Shown here piece after piece: positions 13,201-28,200 of a stretch of 64,000 bases of DNA. Position 1 is the stretch's first letter. Each line of letters opens with the position of its first letter. A program made the translations under genes and the position numbers. The notes beneath the pieces are model-generated. The model searched no databases, was not told the DNA's origin, and worked only from the letters and a program-made list of their open reading frames with translations. Origin of the DNA: Helicoverpa zea (taxonomy: Eukaryota; Arthropoda; Insecta; Lepidoptera; Noctuidae); contig NC_061459.1 of NCBI RefSeq assembly GCF_022581195.2, positions 62,001 through 126,000 of the forward strand, given 5' to 3'.

Positions 13201-16200
13201 ATAAAAGATCCCATTCCTGCAATGGCTGCTTTAACCCAAGTTAGTAGTGAATTCTCATCACCTAAAATAAAATAAGCTCCAACACAAGGTTACGTTATAA
13301 ATTGTAAAGGAGTTCCCATAACTATATCTGATCTTAGCTGTCGATCCCACAATGGCAGTCAAACCTATCTATGTGGAAAGTCTTCGCCAACACGAATAAA
13401 ATAAGCCCAAACACGTGGTAGTTGCAACATACCGTTCGGGAGTTCCCTTGACTCTCTGTAGTCTCCATAATCAAATCAGCTCCAAACCTTCACTGTTTAC
13501 CAGTACCCTCAAAAATACACTCACATGTCTGGTTATGACTCGATGCGTGCCTACAATATTCAAGAGTTGCCCTCGATTTCTCAGGGTTTCCAGATCCTCA
13601 TCAGATCCTGGTCATCCGGATTGGCACCTTCCTTCTTTATGAAATGTCTTTAACAATAAGAACTAGCATTGCAACCTGTACAATCCTCTGAAACTGCTTG
13701 TCTTTTATATTTTTCAAACGATCCTGGACATTCGTCTCCATGGAATTTTAATAAAATATTTATATTCAAAGAAACGTCATACCATTCTCCACGATTTAAA
13801 ACTACTTTGATTCATGTTCGCCACTTTTTACAAAGCGGGTCAGATATACCCCATGACCTTTAAGACATAATTAGTTATTTTCAATCAAATTTCTGAATGA
13901 TGACTAAGTATAAAATGTTGTATATAAATAACTTTAATAAAATAACTTTTACAAGGTGGCCTTCTATTTTAGTTATATTATAAAATAAAAAATATTAACT
14001 ATTTTGACTCTCACGAAATTACCATAACTAAGATTGTTCTAAACTTAACGGTTGGCGCGAAACTCACTTTTTATCTATACAGGATTTGTACGGAACCCTC
14101 GCTGCGCGAGTCCGACTCGCACTTGGCCGGTTTTATTTATTTTTGTTTTCTGTTGGCGTGATTGATATACCCATTGGTACCAAATTTCAGCTCGGTAGTG
14201 CTAACGGTCACTGAAATTAAGCGAGGACGGACGGACTGACGGACAGAACGTGGTGAAACTATAAGGGTTAGTTTACTACGGAACCCTGAAACCTTGTCGC
14301 AGTAATTAATATACGTATTGGTACGAAAGAGCTCTCTAGTGCAAAACACGATTGACTCCAAAATTAATGACCATAAAGTAGACTGATGTTTTATTTAATC
14401 AATAAAATAATTAAGAAATGAACGCTATCGAGTTCATAAGGAATGGTGATCTGAAGTTCAGTAAGCGATTCGCTACTCGCGGTACCTTGGCGACGAGCGT
14501 GCCGAGGTCGGCGTCCTCGGGCAGCGTGACGCTGTAGAGCGGCGCGGAGAAGGCGGGCGCGTTGTCGTTGACGTCGGCGAGCGCCACGCGCAGCTCGGAG
14601 CTGCACTCCCAGTCGGCGCGCTCGCGGTCCTGCGCGTGTGCTCGCAGGCGGTACGCGGCGCGCCGCTCGCGGTCCAGCGCCGCCGCCACGCGCACCTCGC
14701 CCGAGTCGCGCGCGATGCTGAAGTGCTGCGCGGCGTCGCCCGACAGGTAGTAGCGCAGGCCGGCGGCGCCCGGCGCGTCGGCGTCGCCCGTCTCCAGGCG
14801 CATCACCAGCGTGCCGTTGGCCGCGTCCTCCGGCAGCCGCGCCCAGTAGCGGTGCCGCAGGCAGTACGGCGGGTTGTCTGCGCAGTCCACACTCCACTCG
14901 CTTACGATTTATCTCAATAAAATGATATAAATAATTCATGAAATCGCACATTTTTATTCTAGTACTTTGTGCGAATTAGTAAGTAGTAAGTTGGTTATAC
15001 CATATTTATTACTTTGGCTAACTTGGACCAGCTATTATGAATAAAATATGTAGGGAAGTGGAATATATAAGTGGTGGAATATATACAAAAAAAATATTAT
15101 ACGAAATAGAAACTTTAATTAAGAAACAATCAGTCTTAGTTCTCTTATATTCTAATCAAAAATAACTCAAAAATTTAGATGTTATGATTACCCCACGACC
15201 CCATTTTATACCACTTTCCCCTATACAACTAAAGTGAATAATTTATCACATTGTCTAGTCTATTTGGGTATTGTATGTCACCGGAAAATAACAAGACTCG
15301 TAAGTTGATCAATTTTCTAGGTAGGACAAGTAAAATCATCCACGAATGGGCCAATCGTTACCCAGTGTAATTTGACGGTACACTATTATCCGTCACTTAT
15401 TATACTTTTCTCTGATTGGTCGACAGCATTCATTACAAGCATTTGGCAAGTGAAAGCACGTGAGTCTTTTGACCAATCATCGTAGGTACACCTCGCCTTT
15501 GTCGGATCATTTAACGGCAAGATGCCGTAAATTAATCAACTTACATATTTATCACTTACAAATTAATCAGCAACATAAGTTAAATAGTACATATCAAATG
15601 CCGTTTAATGATCGAGGAAAATCTGTGAGGTACAATAGAGAAGACGGATGTAGGAATTGTGAGCACAAACAGGAAGTGGTATGACGAATAAGGAGGCGAA
15701 AATGTATTTAATGCAATGATGTCATGTATAAAATTGTTCTGACTGTTTTAAGACAAATAGACATTTTTTTATTCTCATGCAAAAATGCAAAAGAACGATT
15801 AATAAATGCTTTATTTTGTCGATAGATAGGTAAGGAGCGATGCGATCTAGCAGCGAGCGCGAGCCACTCACCGTTAACGTCGAGCACGTCGATGTGCAGG
15901 TCGGTCTGCGCGGTGAACTTGCCGTCGCTGGCGGCCAGCACGAGGTCGTAGCTTGGCGTCAGCTCGCGGTCGAGCGGGCGCGCCACCAGCAGCTCGCCCG
16001 ACGCGCGCAGCTGGAAGCGCGCGCGCGGGTCGCCGCCCGCCACGAAGAAGCTGAGCGGCGCCGCCTGCGCGTCCGCGTCGCGCACCTCCAGCCGCGCCAC
16101 CACCGTGCCCGGCGCCGCGTCCTCGCGCACGGCGGCCGGCGCGGGCGCGCGCAGCTCGGGCGGGCAGTCGTTGTAGTCCAGCAGGCGCAGCACCAGCGTG

Positions 16201-19200
16201 CCGCGCGCCACGCGCCGCGGGCTGCCCGCGTCGCTGGCCAGCAGCGCCACGCGGTGCTCGGCGCGCGCCTCGCGGTCCAGCGGCGCCAGCGTGCTCACCC
16301 AGCCCGTGTACGGGTCCACGGCGAACAGCGCGCTGGCCGCCTCCGCGCCCTCGCCGTCCGGCGCCAGCGAGTAGCGCACCTCGCCGTTGCTGCCGGCGTC
16401 CGGGTCGTCCGCCATCACTGCAAGTGCGGAGGGTGAGCGCGGGTGCGGCGAGGCGGGGGAGAGGCAGGCGGGCGGTACTCACGCTGCACGAGGCTAGAGT
16501 GCGGCGGCGTGTTCTCGGCCACGTGCACGACGTAGGGCTGCGAGTGGAAGGAGGGCGCGTGCTCGTTGACGTCGAGCACGTGCAGGCACGTGGTCACCAT
16601 GGTCGCCGGCGCCGGGCTACCCTCTCCTTCTGCTATAATGCCTATAAAGACCACACTCTTCGATTAAACGTCTTCGTACATAATTTTTCAACAGTTAGTT
16701 AAACAGGACTGTGTTCTTGTTTTCAGGTAAGTACGTCAGTACCACGGCCGAAGAAAAGATGAGCGATGGGTAAGGTTTCACCTGCAATCCGGGGAAACTT
16801 TATCCCGCACCCGGATAAAACGTAGCCCATGTTCAGCACAAGTAGGTGCTGTAGCTTCCTGACTTCCAAAAAAATTTAAAAAACGGTTCAATAATTCCGG
16901 ACCCAATTCGATTCAAACAAACAAAGTTATAGTACAGATAAAATAAACCTTCAAAACCACGACGGTGGCCACAAAACATATTTCCCGTTTATTATATTAG
17001 TATAGAAGTATATCTATAATAATACGTGAAAGGCCGATTTCGGCCACGGCGGCTGTTCTCATATAAGGAGATCAGCCAACTGCGCAGGACATATTATGCA
17101 CAAGCATTTGCGCAGACACAAGTGCACTCATTATTCTTCACTCTCATAGCGCGATGATGGGACGGTAATCCGACACGACTGGAGAGGTCGGCGCAGTGAT
17201 ATTAACGTGCTTACCGATACACGGGTATACGGGTTTACCTGATGATCGAGATATACATATGAGATACACAAAAAAATTACCAATGATATGTTCAGATGCA
17301 GACTCCCGGTCTAGCTGTCCAGCGAGCACGAGTCGGCCGGCGTCGTCGATGGCGAACAGGTCGCGCGGCCACAGCGCGGGCGCCAGCCGCCAGCGCGGCG
17401 CCGCGCCGCCCGCCTCCGCGCGCAGCTCGGCGATGAGCGTGCCGGGCGCCGCGTCCTCGCGCAGGAACAGGTCGGCGGGCGGCGGCGCCACGCGCGGCGC
17501 CTCGTCGCCGGCGCCCAGCACGAACACGGTGACGGGCGCCTCGGCCGCCAGCCCGCCCGCGTCGCGCGCGCGCACCCACACCTGCAGGCTGCGCGACGCG
17601 AACTCGGCCGCGTCGCGCGCGAAGGCCAGCGCGCCCGAGTGCGGGTCCACGGCGAACAGGCCGGCCGCGGCGCCGCGCTCGCCCTCGTACACGGAGTAGC
17701 GCAGGCGCGCGTTGTCGCCCGCGTCGGCGTCGGCGGCCGCCAGCGTGAGGAAGGGCAGGCCGGGCGCGCGGTCGGCGCGGGCGGCGGCGCGGTACTCGCG
17801 CAGCGGGAAGGCGGGCGCGTTGTCGTTGAGGTCGGCCACGCGCACGCGCACCACGGTGTGGCGCAGCAGGCCGCCGCCGTCGCTGGCGGTGACGGGCACC
17901 TCCCACTCGGCGCGGCGCTCGCGGTCCAGCGGCACGCGGCTGGTGAGCGCGCCGCTGCTGGCGTCGATGGCGAACGTCTCGCGCAGCCGCGCCGACGGGA
18001 TGGAGTACGTCACCGTGCCGTACTCGCCCGCGTCGTCGTCGTACGCCTTCACCTGCAATAAATGCTCGACCGTGTCATACTTGTAGCACATTTTTTTTAA
18101 ATTAATGTTTACATTGGGGAGAAAGGGTAACACTAATGGTATGTCTGCTCCTTTCTCCTGACTTTTCTCCCAGTATGGACAGTAGTTACCACGGGACTCT
18201 TGTGAAAAAGCAAGAAAACGGTTAATTGACAATATTTTTTATTAAGTATCGGAATTGAAAGATAAACATTAACTGTCTTACCACAAAAACTTTTAAACGT
18301 CAGTTTATGCCTTGTCTAAAAAAATGTCAAATTATGACGTTGACATACGGTTCATTTTGCAGCCAAAATTTTATTAGACAAGTGTAAAACAGGGGTTAAA
18401 GTTTTTGTAGTAAGGCCATAAAAGGCCTCTTTTATAAATAATTCCCCACTTATATCCAAAAGTTGCGAAAGCAATATGTAAAGAGATGAGTACCGTGGTG
18501 AGCAGCAGCGGCGGCGGCTGGTTCTCGAGCGCGCGCGCCTCGTGCACGACGTGCGGGAAGCGCGGCGCGGCGCGGTTGGCGGGCGCCAGCGACAGCTTGA
18601 CGCGCGCGAAAGCCGCGTGCGCGCCGTCCGACACCGACACGTTGAGCGAGCGCAGCCCCGCCGCCGCCGCCGCCGCCCACGCGCGCGGGCTCGCCAGCCA
18701 CAGCACGCCCGTGCGCGCCTGCACGCCGAACGCGCGCTGCGCCGCGCCCTCCAGCGCGAAGTGCAGCCGCTCCGCGTCCCGCGCGTCCGGGTCCCACGCC
18801 GCCGCGCGCGCCAGCAGCGTGCCGCGCGCCGCCTCGCCCGACACCAGCGCCGGCACCACGCCGCGCTCCATGCGCGGCGGGCTGTCGTTCACGTCCTCCA
18901 CTGCAACACAACGCGCGTCACGCGGCGTCCCACGGCCTCGGCGACCGCGCGGCGCCGCACTCACCCGTCACGAACAGGTGCGCCGTGGTCAGCAGCGCCG
19001 GCCGCCCGCCGTCCGTGGCCGTCACCAGCAGGTGATACTGCGCGCGAGTCTCTCGGTCGAGCGGAGCGGCCACCCGCACCGCGCCCGTGTCGGCGTCGAT
19101 GGCGAAGGCGCCCTCGGCGGCCGAACCCATTTCGGAAAGCGAATACGTCACTCGGCCGTTGTCACCTAAAAAAATAAAAATATTCGGTTCGATGCGACAG

Positions 19201-22200
19201 GAGATAAGAGTCGGGCGGCACTCGGAGGGGTGGCGGACATACCGGTGTCGTTGTCGGCGGCGCTGAGCGCGAGCACGAGCGTGCCGGGCGGCGCGGCCTC
19301 GGACACGGCGGCGCGGTACAGGTCCTGCGGGAAGGCGGGCGCGCAGTCGTTGGCGTCGAGCACGGTGATGGTGAGCGCGGCGTCGGCGTAGGCGCCCGTC
19401 ACGCCGTCCGTGGCGCGCAGCACGAGGCGGTGCTCGCGCGCGGCCTCGTAGTCCAGCGCCGCGCGCGCCACCAGCACACCTGCACACGCAGCTCTCCGCT
19501 ACACTCGCATGTTTCGTGTTACAGCGTAGACTTCGACAATCACTATATATAACGCCGGTGAAGCGATAGCGTTATATACCAAAAAAAGCAAGCCAGACAA
19601 CAGTTAACAATATTTTTTCATGCTCCAAGATGACAAAAGCACCAAACTTTCGCGGTCCATCGACAAGCTCTGAACATTTGTTGCTAAACCTTCGAAACGA
19701 CTGGGTACCTGGGATGTCCATTATGATGAAAAATACAAATAATGTGAACATGAAAACAAAATTCATTTTTGCAACGTTATACTTAGTTGTACGTTGTTTC
19801 TGATATTTATTTTATTCGTGAACGCGTGACACAGGGCAGGTAGGTTCATGTGAGTTTTCATGACCCAATAAGAATGGGATTTGACGTAAAAATAAATCAA
19901 GAAGCGTGGACGCATGCGAGCAGTGAACGCAGGTCGCGTGGAGGGGTGAGCGGGCGAGGCGGGAGGGTGGGGGGAGGGCATGCCGCTGATACTCACATGG
20001 ACTATTGCCTCTGTCGGGTGCTGCGGATAAAATGAACATGTTAGTAACCCGCCAGTACTCCACCACCTGCCGCGACAACACACTCATCCCTGCTACTTGC
20101 GACGCTTATTAAAACAAGTTCAATCTGAACACAATAATTGTAATGCCTTAACATCTACAAATATTTATCAAACCTAAAAGGCAGAGAATATTCGAATCTT
20201 CGAATAATCGGGAACACCAGAGAATATGTTAACTTTCGAGAAAATCTGATGTTCATAGCTCCAGCATCATCATTATCATCATACTAACCACCGAGAGAGC
20301 CCAGCGAGCAGTTCTTAAAGTATCTACATTTCGCCCTTTCCTTTACCCCAACAAAAAGCTTTGCCAGAGCGAGTAGCGCTGTACCTAGTGACACTGCCGC
20401 ACACCTGTCAACTCTCGCTTCCACGATGTTTCTATATTTATCATGTTTATCTGAACTGAAGCTAAATTCTGTCCTCTCAGCACACATCATTCTACATTAT
20501 AGAAGTACATACATGGATGCTTCATCGATTGATTTAGATATTGAAAACTTGGCAAAAATATCGCAATATTTTTTCATCCCACCATCTCGGAAAAAGTAGT
20601 TTTACCCTTTGATATCTGAGCGCAAAAGTCGTTTTTATCCTCTAGAGCGGCAAAGTGATTTGAATTTAGAACATCGTGTGCAATAATACTCCATTTGTGA
20701 CAATCTTGATAAGACTTTTCATACAAATACATATTAATAAAACACGATTCAATTTTTAATTTTTTAATTTTTAATTATTAAAACACGAGCGTAGCGAGTG
20801 TTTCAATTTTAGAATCCTGAGCGATAGTGAGGGAATCAAAAGAGCACAAGGTGAAAAATCTTTGCACTCGAGTGCAACACGTAACTTTTCATCCCACCTC
20901 ATCGAGGAAATTACTAAATGCAAAAAAACAAAATGGCGCGCACATATGAGTATCTAATTAAAAAGAAGAACCTATTAAAGTTCATTTATTTGTAAACTCA
21001 GTTTAAAAATGAAAGTAGGTTAAAAATCTATGTAAAAACAATAATAAAAATTACTTAATCAATTTAATAATTATTTTAAGCAGTATTTTATTTGTAAAAT
21101 ATGTATTTGTTTGAAAAGTATTATCAAGATTGTCACAAATGGAGTATTGCACACGATGTTCTAAATTCAAATCACTTTGCCGCTCTAGAGGATAAAAACG
21201 GCTTTTGCGCTCAGATATCAAAGGGTAAAACTACTCTTTCCGAGATGGTGGGATGAAAATAACTATTGTTATACAAGAGTGCAGAAAATAACTATTGTGT
21301 CACTTATAAATATCGTTAAAAAAAGACGAGTAGAACTAAGGGGGAATTTTATTGTTACTTTGCAGACTTAAAAATATTATGTATCAATTATGAATTATTT
21401 ACATGTGTAAATAGCTCGTGGTCAAGATACATTAGGTATAGCAGGCGCGGTGCGGGAGGGGTGGCGGGGCGGGGTTGTCTCATGAAAACCCATCATGAAA
21501 CATTGATGCTTTAAAAACAACAATTAATTAAAGGAATACACTTCAGATTACTTTATCCTACATTTAAGATTTCTAAGTTTTGATTCTTTGAGTACTTAAA
21601 TAAATAAACAATATTATACAATATGTATGCCTATTGCGTAAAGAATATCTGTCCATAATACGAGGAGCGCAGTGTCCCTAGAGAGCCAGTTCCGCCACCA
21701 CGAGGCAGAATACAGCTCTGCCAGAGTCCTCCAGCAGGTTTTATTGAAATTCAGAGCCGTATGTTCCCAGTTTATTTAAATACATATAAAATATGTACTG
21801 AACTATAGTCTGTTTTTTAATCTCGTAGACTAAACTGACATTATGAGTGTTGTCAGTTTATTGCAAATTCTTAAATAGTGATGTGGTACGACCGAAACTT
21901 ACCTATCGTTAGTAAAATCAAGTATCGTTTTTTTACAATAAGTCATCCTGAAATAATGGGCTTATTCTTGATGATTACGCATGGTGTTGCGTGGTCAGGT
22001 ATCCCTGGCAGTTTGTAGCACATCGTGCAGCCATGTGTACGTACGTAATTTTGTAAATATAAAACTTTGAATGATTATTAAATTCGTCTATTATAGATAA
22101 AAAGTTACGATTCAACAAACCGGTATCATAAGCGAACTGCACAAAAAAGCTAGCAACATTATTTGTAAGATTGACATTTTGCAAGTGTCAATTTAGTCTA

Positions 22201-25200
22201 CGAGATTAAAAACAGACTTTAATTGCTTTCTCACGCTTTTACTCGCGTCCCGGGGATTTCCTTCCCGTGCCCAGACAAAATACCCATAGCTTATGTTACT
22301 CGGGGATAGTCTAGCTACTGAAAAGTGAAAGAATTTTTCAAATCGGTAAACAAAAATTATATAAGTTTATTGTATTCATACTTAGTGCAGGTAAAGAAAT
22401 GTGGATAACCAGAAATCTAAAAATTGCGCACTAATTAGAACCCTATTTACTATTTTTGCCAAGGAGTATTCAGCTCCCACTGGAAGCGGGAAATTGGATA
22501 TACAACAGTTTTTTGATGTTATCCGATTCACTATTACATTTCACATAAAAAAAGACAGACAGACATTAAGAAAGACATCGGACATTACTTTGAAGCATAT
22601 AATAACTAACTACAAAGATAAGATCACAGATCGATCGAATTCTCTTGGAAACGCGGGCGAAGCCGTTGGCGGAAACTAGTCATACATAAACGCAACAGCG
22701 TAATAGATGTTTTGACATCTTGGTGTTTTTTTTAAACACTTGCGCAATTTCTTCACTCTGGCAAAAGTGCCAGCCATATCAGACTCTATGTATGTCGAGG
22801 GATCTATGAGGAGGAGTGACAGCGATTTTGACGATCACCGCATATCGAATGCGTAACTTAGGTAAAACATCAAAAACACATTTTATATTTGAATTTCTCA
22901 CCACCAGTCTAAGCATCATCATTATCTCCCCAGCCTTTTCCCAATTTTGTTGGGGTCGGTACAGTCAGATGATGATGATGCTTAGACTGGTGGTGAGAAA
23001 TTCAAATATAAAATGAGTTACTGGCTTCTGACTACCCGTAACGATTGCCAAGCACGCAGCCGGGACCTATAGTTTAACATATATAGTTTAAGTGCCATCC
23101 GAAACAGTCATTGGTATCCAAGATATACCTACTTAGAAATCGGTCTCCTTAATACTTCAACGATACACATACTTCTGAGTATTCCCTTCATGCGAACATT
23201 TACACAGATTAATTTAGTAGTTAGTATTCGTGCAATAAACCAGCGGCCAAGTGTGTGCGTGCAGCGAGGCGGGCCCGCACTCACCCGTGTCGAAGTTGAT
23301 CTCGAAGAGGCCGGCGTCGTCCTCCAGCAGCGTGTAGATGAGCTGCCGGTTGAGCGGCGAGGTGGCGAGCAGCGGCGGCGCCAGCGCGCTGCCCACCGCC
23401 GCGTCCTCGCGCACCGCCAGCGCCACGTGCGCGCGCGGCCAGGCCGGCGCCGCGCCGCCCGCCCACACGCGCACCGTCACGTCCGCCTCCGCGCCGCACG
23501 CCGGCACGCCGCCGTCGAAGGCCGCGATCACCAGCGAGTACAGCTGGTTGTGCGCGTCCACCGTCTGCTTCAGCGAGATCTGCCCCGTGCGCCGGTCCAC
23601 GCGGAACAGCTCGCCGTGGCCGCGCTTCATCTCGTAGCGCACCTCGCCGTTGTCGTTGGCGTCGGCGTCCACGGCGCGCACGCGCAGCACGGGGGCGCCC
23701 GGCTCGGCGCCCGCCAGCACGGCCGCCACGTAGGGCCGCTCCACGAACACGGGGCAGTTGTCGTTGACGTCGGTGACGGCCACGTGCAGGCGGGCGCGGG
23801 CCACGCGCGGCGCGGGCGCGGCGGAGCGGGCCTGCAGCAGCAGCGTGTAGTTGTCGCGCCGCTCGCGGTCCAGCGCGAGCCCGGTGCTGCGCACGGCGCC
23901 CGACGTGGCGCCCACCTGCACGACGCCACATTCGCACGTTAATCAAATTCAGCTCGAGGAAATTCAGCATGAAGGATTATCATACAAGTTCATGGAAGAC
24001 AACTAGAATATATTTTTTGATAATCATTCCCTAAGGAGGTTAAACGGTACCGTGTCAGAATTGATGTCACTCCTCACCAATCCCCTCGAAATACATGGAG
24101 TTGCTACCTAATTGCTACGCTATCCGCTATCTGATAATTTGTAGGACAATATATAATATCTAAATAACCTTTCTTATAATTTTCGTGTATAAAATAAAAT
24201 CTCACATCTATATGTTTAGATCTCTTGCTAAATGAACCTGTTTTAATTGGATAGCACTCTGGTTATCAATATTCAAACTAATCTTAATACTGCTGTGGAG
24301 GTATGGGAGCAGAGAGTAAAGCTCATCATACCTCGCACTAAAGGGAGGATCCTCCAACCGGACAGGTGATATTGTCCGATGGGCTACTGCCCGACAGTTG
24401 TTGTCGGGGTGATCTACGCGTATTAATGTGCGCGCGAACACTGCATGTGCGATGCAGGATACTTGTTTGAGAGTTGCGTCGGCGACTGTGTAGATGGCGG
24501 TGTTAACAATTGTAGTGCCGCTACGCTGCTCAGCTGCAGTCTTTAAGTATAAACACTCTTTAACGCAATCTGCTGCTGCTATATATTCAGCTTCAGTTGA
24601 CGATAAACTTACTATCGGCTGTCTTTTGGAGCACCAAGCTATAGGTCCACCTGCCAAGATTATTATGAACCCAGTTGTACTTCGTCTGGTCTCTGTACAA
24701 CCTGCATAATCTGAGTCACAATATGCATGCAATCTTGTAATATCTTTCCCAGCATTATACAAAATCCCTTTATCTCTCGTTCCATTCAAGTACTTCAACA
24801 CCTTCTTTACTGCTAATATGTCTTGCCTTGATGGATTTTCTATCTTTTTACTTGCTTCATTCACAGCTTGACTGATATCTGGTCTTGACCTGGTTGACGA
24901 GTACAATAATCCACCAACTAGTTCTCTGTATGGAAAATTTGACGTAGCCATCTTAGATTCATTTTCCTTTCCCACAATGCATGGAGTATCTGCAGCTTTG
25001 GAATCATACATATTATATTTTCTAAGTAATTTTTCTGTATAATTCTGCTGATGCAACAAAATGCCTTGTTCTGATCTTTTTATTTCAAAACCTATATAGT
25101 TTTGAGGTTGTTCATATGTTTTTAAGATAAATTCTTTTTCCAATTGATGCAAGATCTGTAATAACTTTTCCTTGTCTTTTGATATGGCCAAACCGTCATC

Positions 25201-28200
25201 AACATATATAGCCAATATTATAGTTTTGTCTTCATTAAAAAACACACACTGATCCGACTTTGTAGCTCTCAGTCCAAGTTTCCTTAAAGTTTCTGTAAAT
25301 CTTTTATTCCATGTCATTGGTGCCTGTTTTAGCCCATATAGTCCTTTCTTTAAACGACAAATTTTATTAGGCTGTCTTTCATATCCTTCAGGAATATACA
25401 TAAATATGTCTTCCTTTAACTCGCCATACAAAAATGCTGTTTTCACATCAAAAGTTATCATTTCATATTCCTTTGAAGCAGCAATTGCTATTAATGATTT
25501 TATTGCTGATTGACTTACTACTGGACTATATATTTCTTGATAGTCAATGCTTTGCTGTTCGAAGCCTCTCGCTACAAGTCTTGCTTTGTAAGTACCATTT
25601 TCTTTTATACAAAATACCCATTTACTTGACAATATCTAGTGTCCTTTTGCTCTTCCTATATCAACTATTTCCCATGTATTGTTACTTTCCAATGATTCCT
25701 TCTCCGAATTTATGGCCTTCTCCCAATTATTCTTTTCAGCAGACTTCATGACTTCATCATACGTAAGTAATACATAATCTTGCAGGTAAGCTGGTTTTTT
25801 CCGTTGTCGTTTTGTATTTATAGTTTCTATAGTTTCTATCTCTGCAGTATTACTTTCTTTATTTTCATCATTTTCTACTTCATCAATAATATCTGGGATG
25901 TTGTCTTCTATTACATTACTTTGTTGTTCTAACTCTTCTATTTCATAATAACTGTCATCACTTTCTTCTTCTTGATTTATTTCTTCTTCATTATTACTTG
26001 GTATTATTTCTGTTATCACCGAACTTCCTGTTTCTTCATATTTTTCTCCAATTTTCTTATTATTATTAATTATAACAATATCCCTTGCTATTTCAATTCT
26101 TCTTTCTTCTTTATTCCACAATCTATATCCATTATTAGTAAATCCAATCATGATTAATTTTTTGCTTCTTGGATCTAGTTTCTTAATATTTGAATGTAAT
26201 TGTTTAGCATATACTATTGAACCAAACTTGCATATATTAGATATATTAGGCCTTTTACCATGCCACATCTCATAAGGTGTCTTATTCTTCAATGATTCAC
26301 TTGGTAATCTATTTATAATATAAGTAGAACAGTATACAGCTTCACCCCACATTTCTTTATCTAACCCTGAATCAAATAGTAATGCTCTGGTTTTATCTAA
26401 TAATGTTCGATTTAGTCTATCTGCTTTACCATTTAGTTGTGGTGAATATGGTACTGTATAATCTAGTTTTATTCCCTTTTCAGTACACCATTTTTTAAAA
26501 TCATTGCTTGTGTATTCACCTCCATTATTGCATCTTATGGTAGATACCTTTTCTGTTCTCTCTCTTTCTGTTTCTTCTATATAATGTTTTAAATTTTCTT
26601 TAACTTCATTTTTATATTTAAGCAAGTATATTTTTGTAAAATGAGTATAATCATCCATGATGGTTAAAACATAACTATAGCCATCATAAGTTTTGTTTTC
26701 GAACGGTCCACATACATCAGTATGTAATAATTGAAGTGGTCTACTGGCTCTGTTTCTTACTGTGTTAAATGGGAGTCTTGTTTGTTTAGCTTGTGTATAG
26801 ATTTCACATTCGTCTATTTGCCTTAATCCATTTATTTTTAATCCATCTGCCACATCTGGTAATATATCTAGTATTTTCTTTCCTGGATGTCCAAGTCTTT
26901 GATGCCATTCTAAGGCAGTGCCATTTTCTTTCATTAACAGTGTTTTTTCTTGCATATTATTATCATCCAAATTAATTTTATATAAACCGTTTTCTTTTTT
27001 TCCTGTTAATATTAATTCTGACTCCTTATATATTTTTACATTATCTTTGGTAAATATAACCACTCCTTGATTGTTTGTAACTGCATTAACCGACAATAAA
27101 TTTTGTGATAAGTCAGGAACAAGCAGGGTATTATTAAGAGTGCATTTATTGCCAATGACTTTACCAGTCCCTTTCACCTCTATTGTTTCTTCATTTGCAG
27201 TCAAAACAGATGATGGTTTATATTCAAAAAATTTTAGTATGTCTAAATTTTTGGTCATGTGTGCAGTACACCCAGAATCTACAACAAATTCTTTCTGTTT
27301 TGGTTTTTGTATTTCACCGTTTGTAAAAAATGCCTTTTCTATTCTTTTGTTACTTTTTTTTTCATTCTCATTCTTATTCTTATTTTTGAAAAAACAATTT
27401 TCTTCTCTGTGATTATTTTTTTTACAGATTGAGCACTGTTTATTCTTAAACTTACAGTCTTTATCTTCATGGTTGTCCCTTTTACAGATACTACAGGCTC
27501 TACAGTCTTTCTTCATGTGCCCTGTTTTGTGACATTTGAAACATTTTATTGCATTAAACTTTTTCTTTGAAGATGTAGCTTGAAATGCTAGCTGCTTGTC
27601 ACTTTCTTTTGCTTTCAACATACGATTTTCTTCAGCCAGAAGTCTGTTTGTTAAGTTTTGAAGGGTTTTCTTATCGTCTGCCATGCATTCCCAAGAAGTT
27701 ATAAAATAGTTTAAATTATTTGGTAAACAGCTTAGTATTTTGGATATGACCATTTCATCATCTATTTTTGTTCCTAGCTGATTTATACGAAATTGTAAGT
27801 TTTCTATTTCGCTTATTAATTGCGAAAGCGATTGATTGTCTTGTTTTTTATATGTGAAAAACTCTTGTAATAAGGCATCTTTGTTTCTTTGCTCAGAACC
27901 TTCGAATATTTCACATAATTTTACGTACATTTCACGTGCACTATTGCAATTAATTATGTGACCTTTTAGTCTCTTATCAATACTGTTTATGATAATCCTT
28001 TGCACCTGAGCATCTTTGATACTGAAGTCACTTTTCTTGTCATCGTCTTTTATTTGTGCAATTGTTTTTGCAAGATTTGCCGCTTTTAAGTGTATATTGT
28101 GTAACGTTGTACGTTAATGTCAACGTTTTAAAATACTTGCCTTTTGTTTTTAATCAAAATATTGAAATAAGGTGGGTAGAAAAATAAATAAATAAATGTA

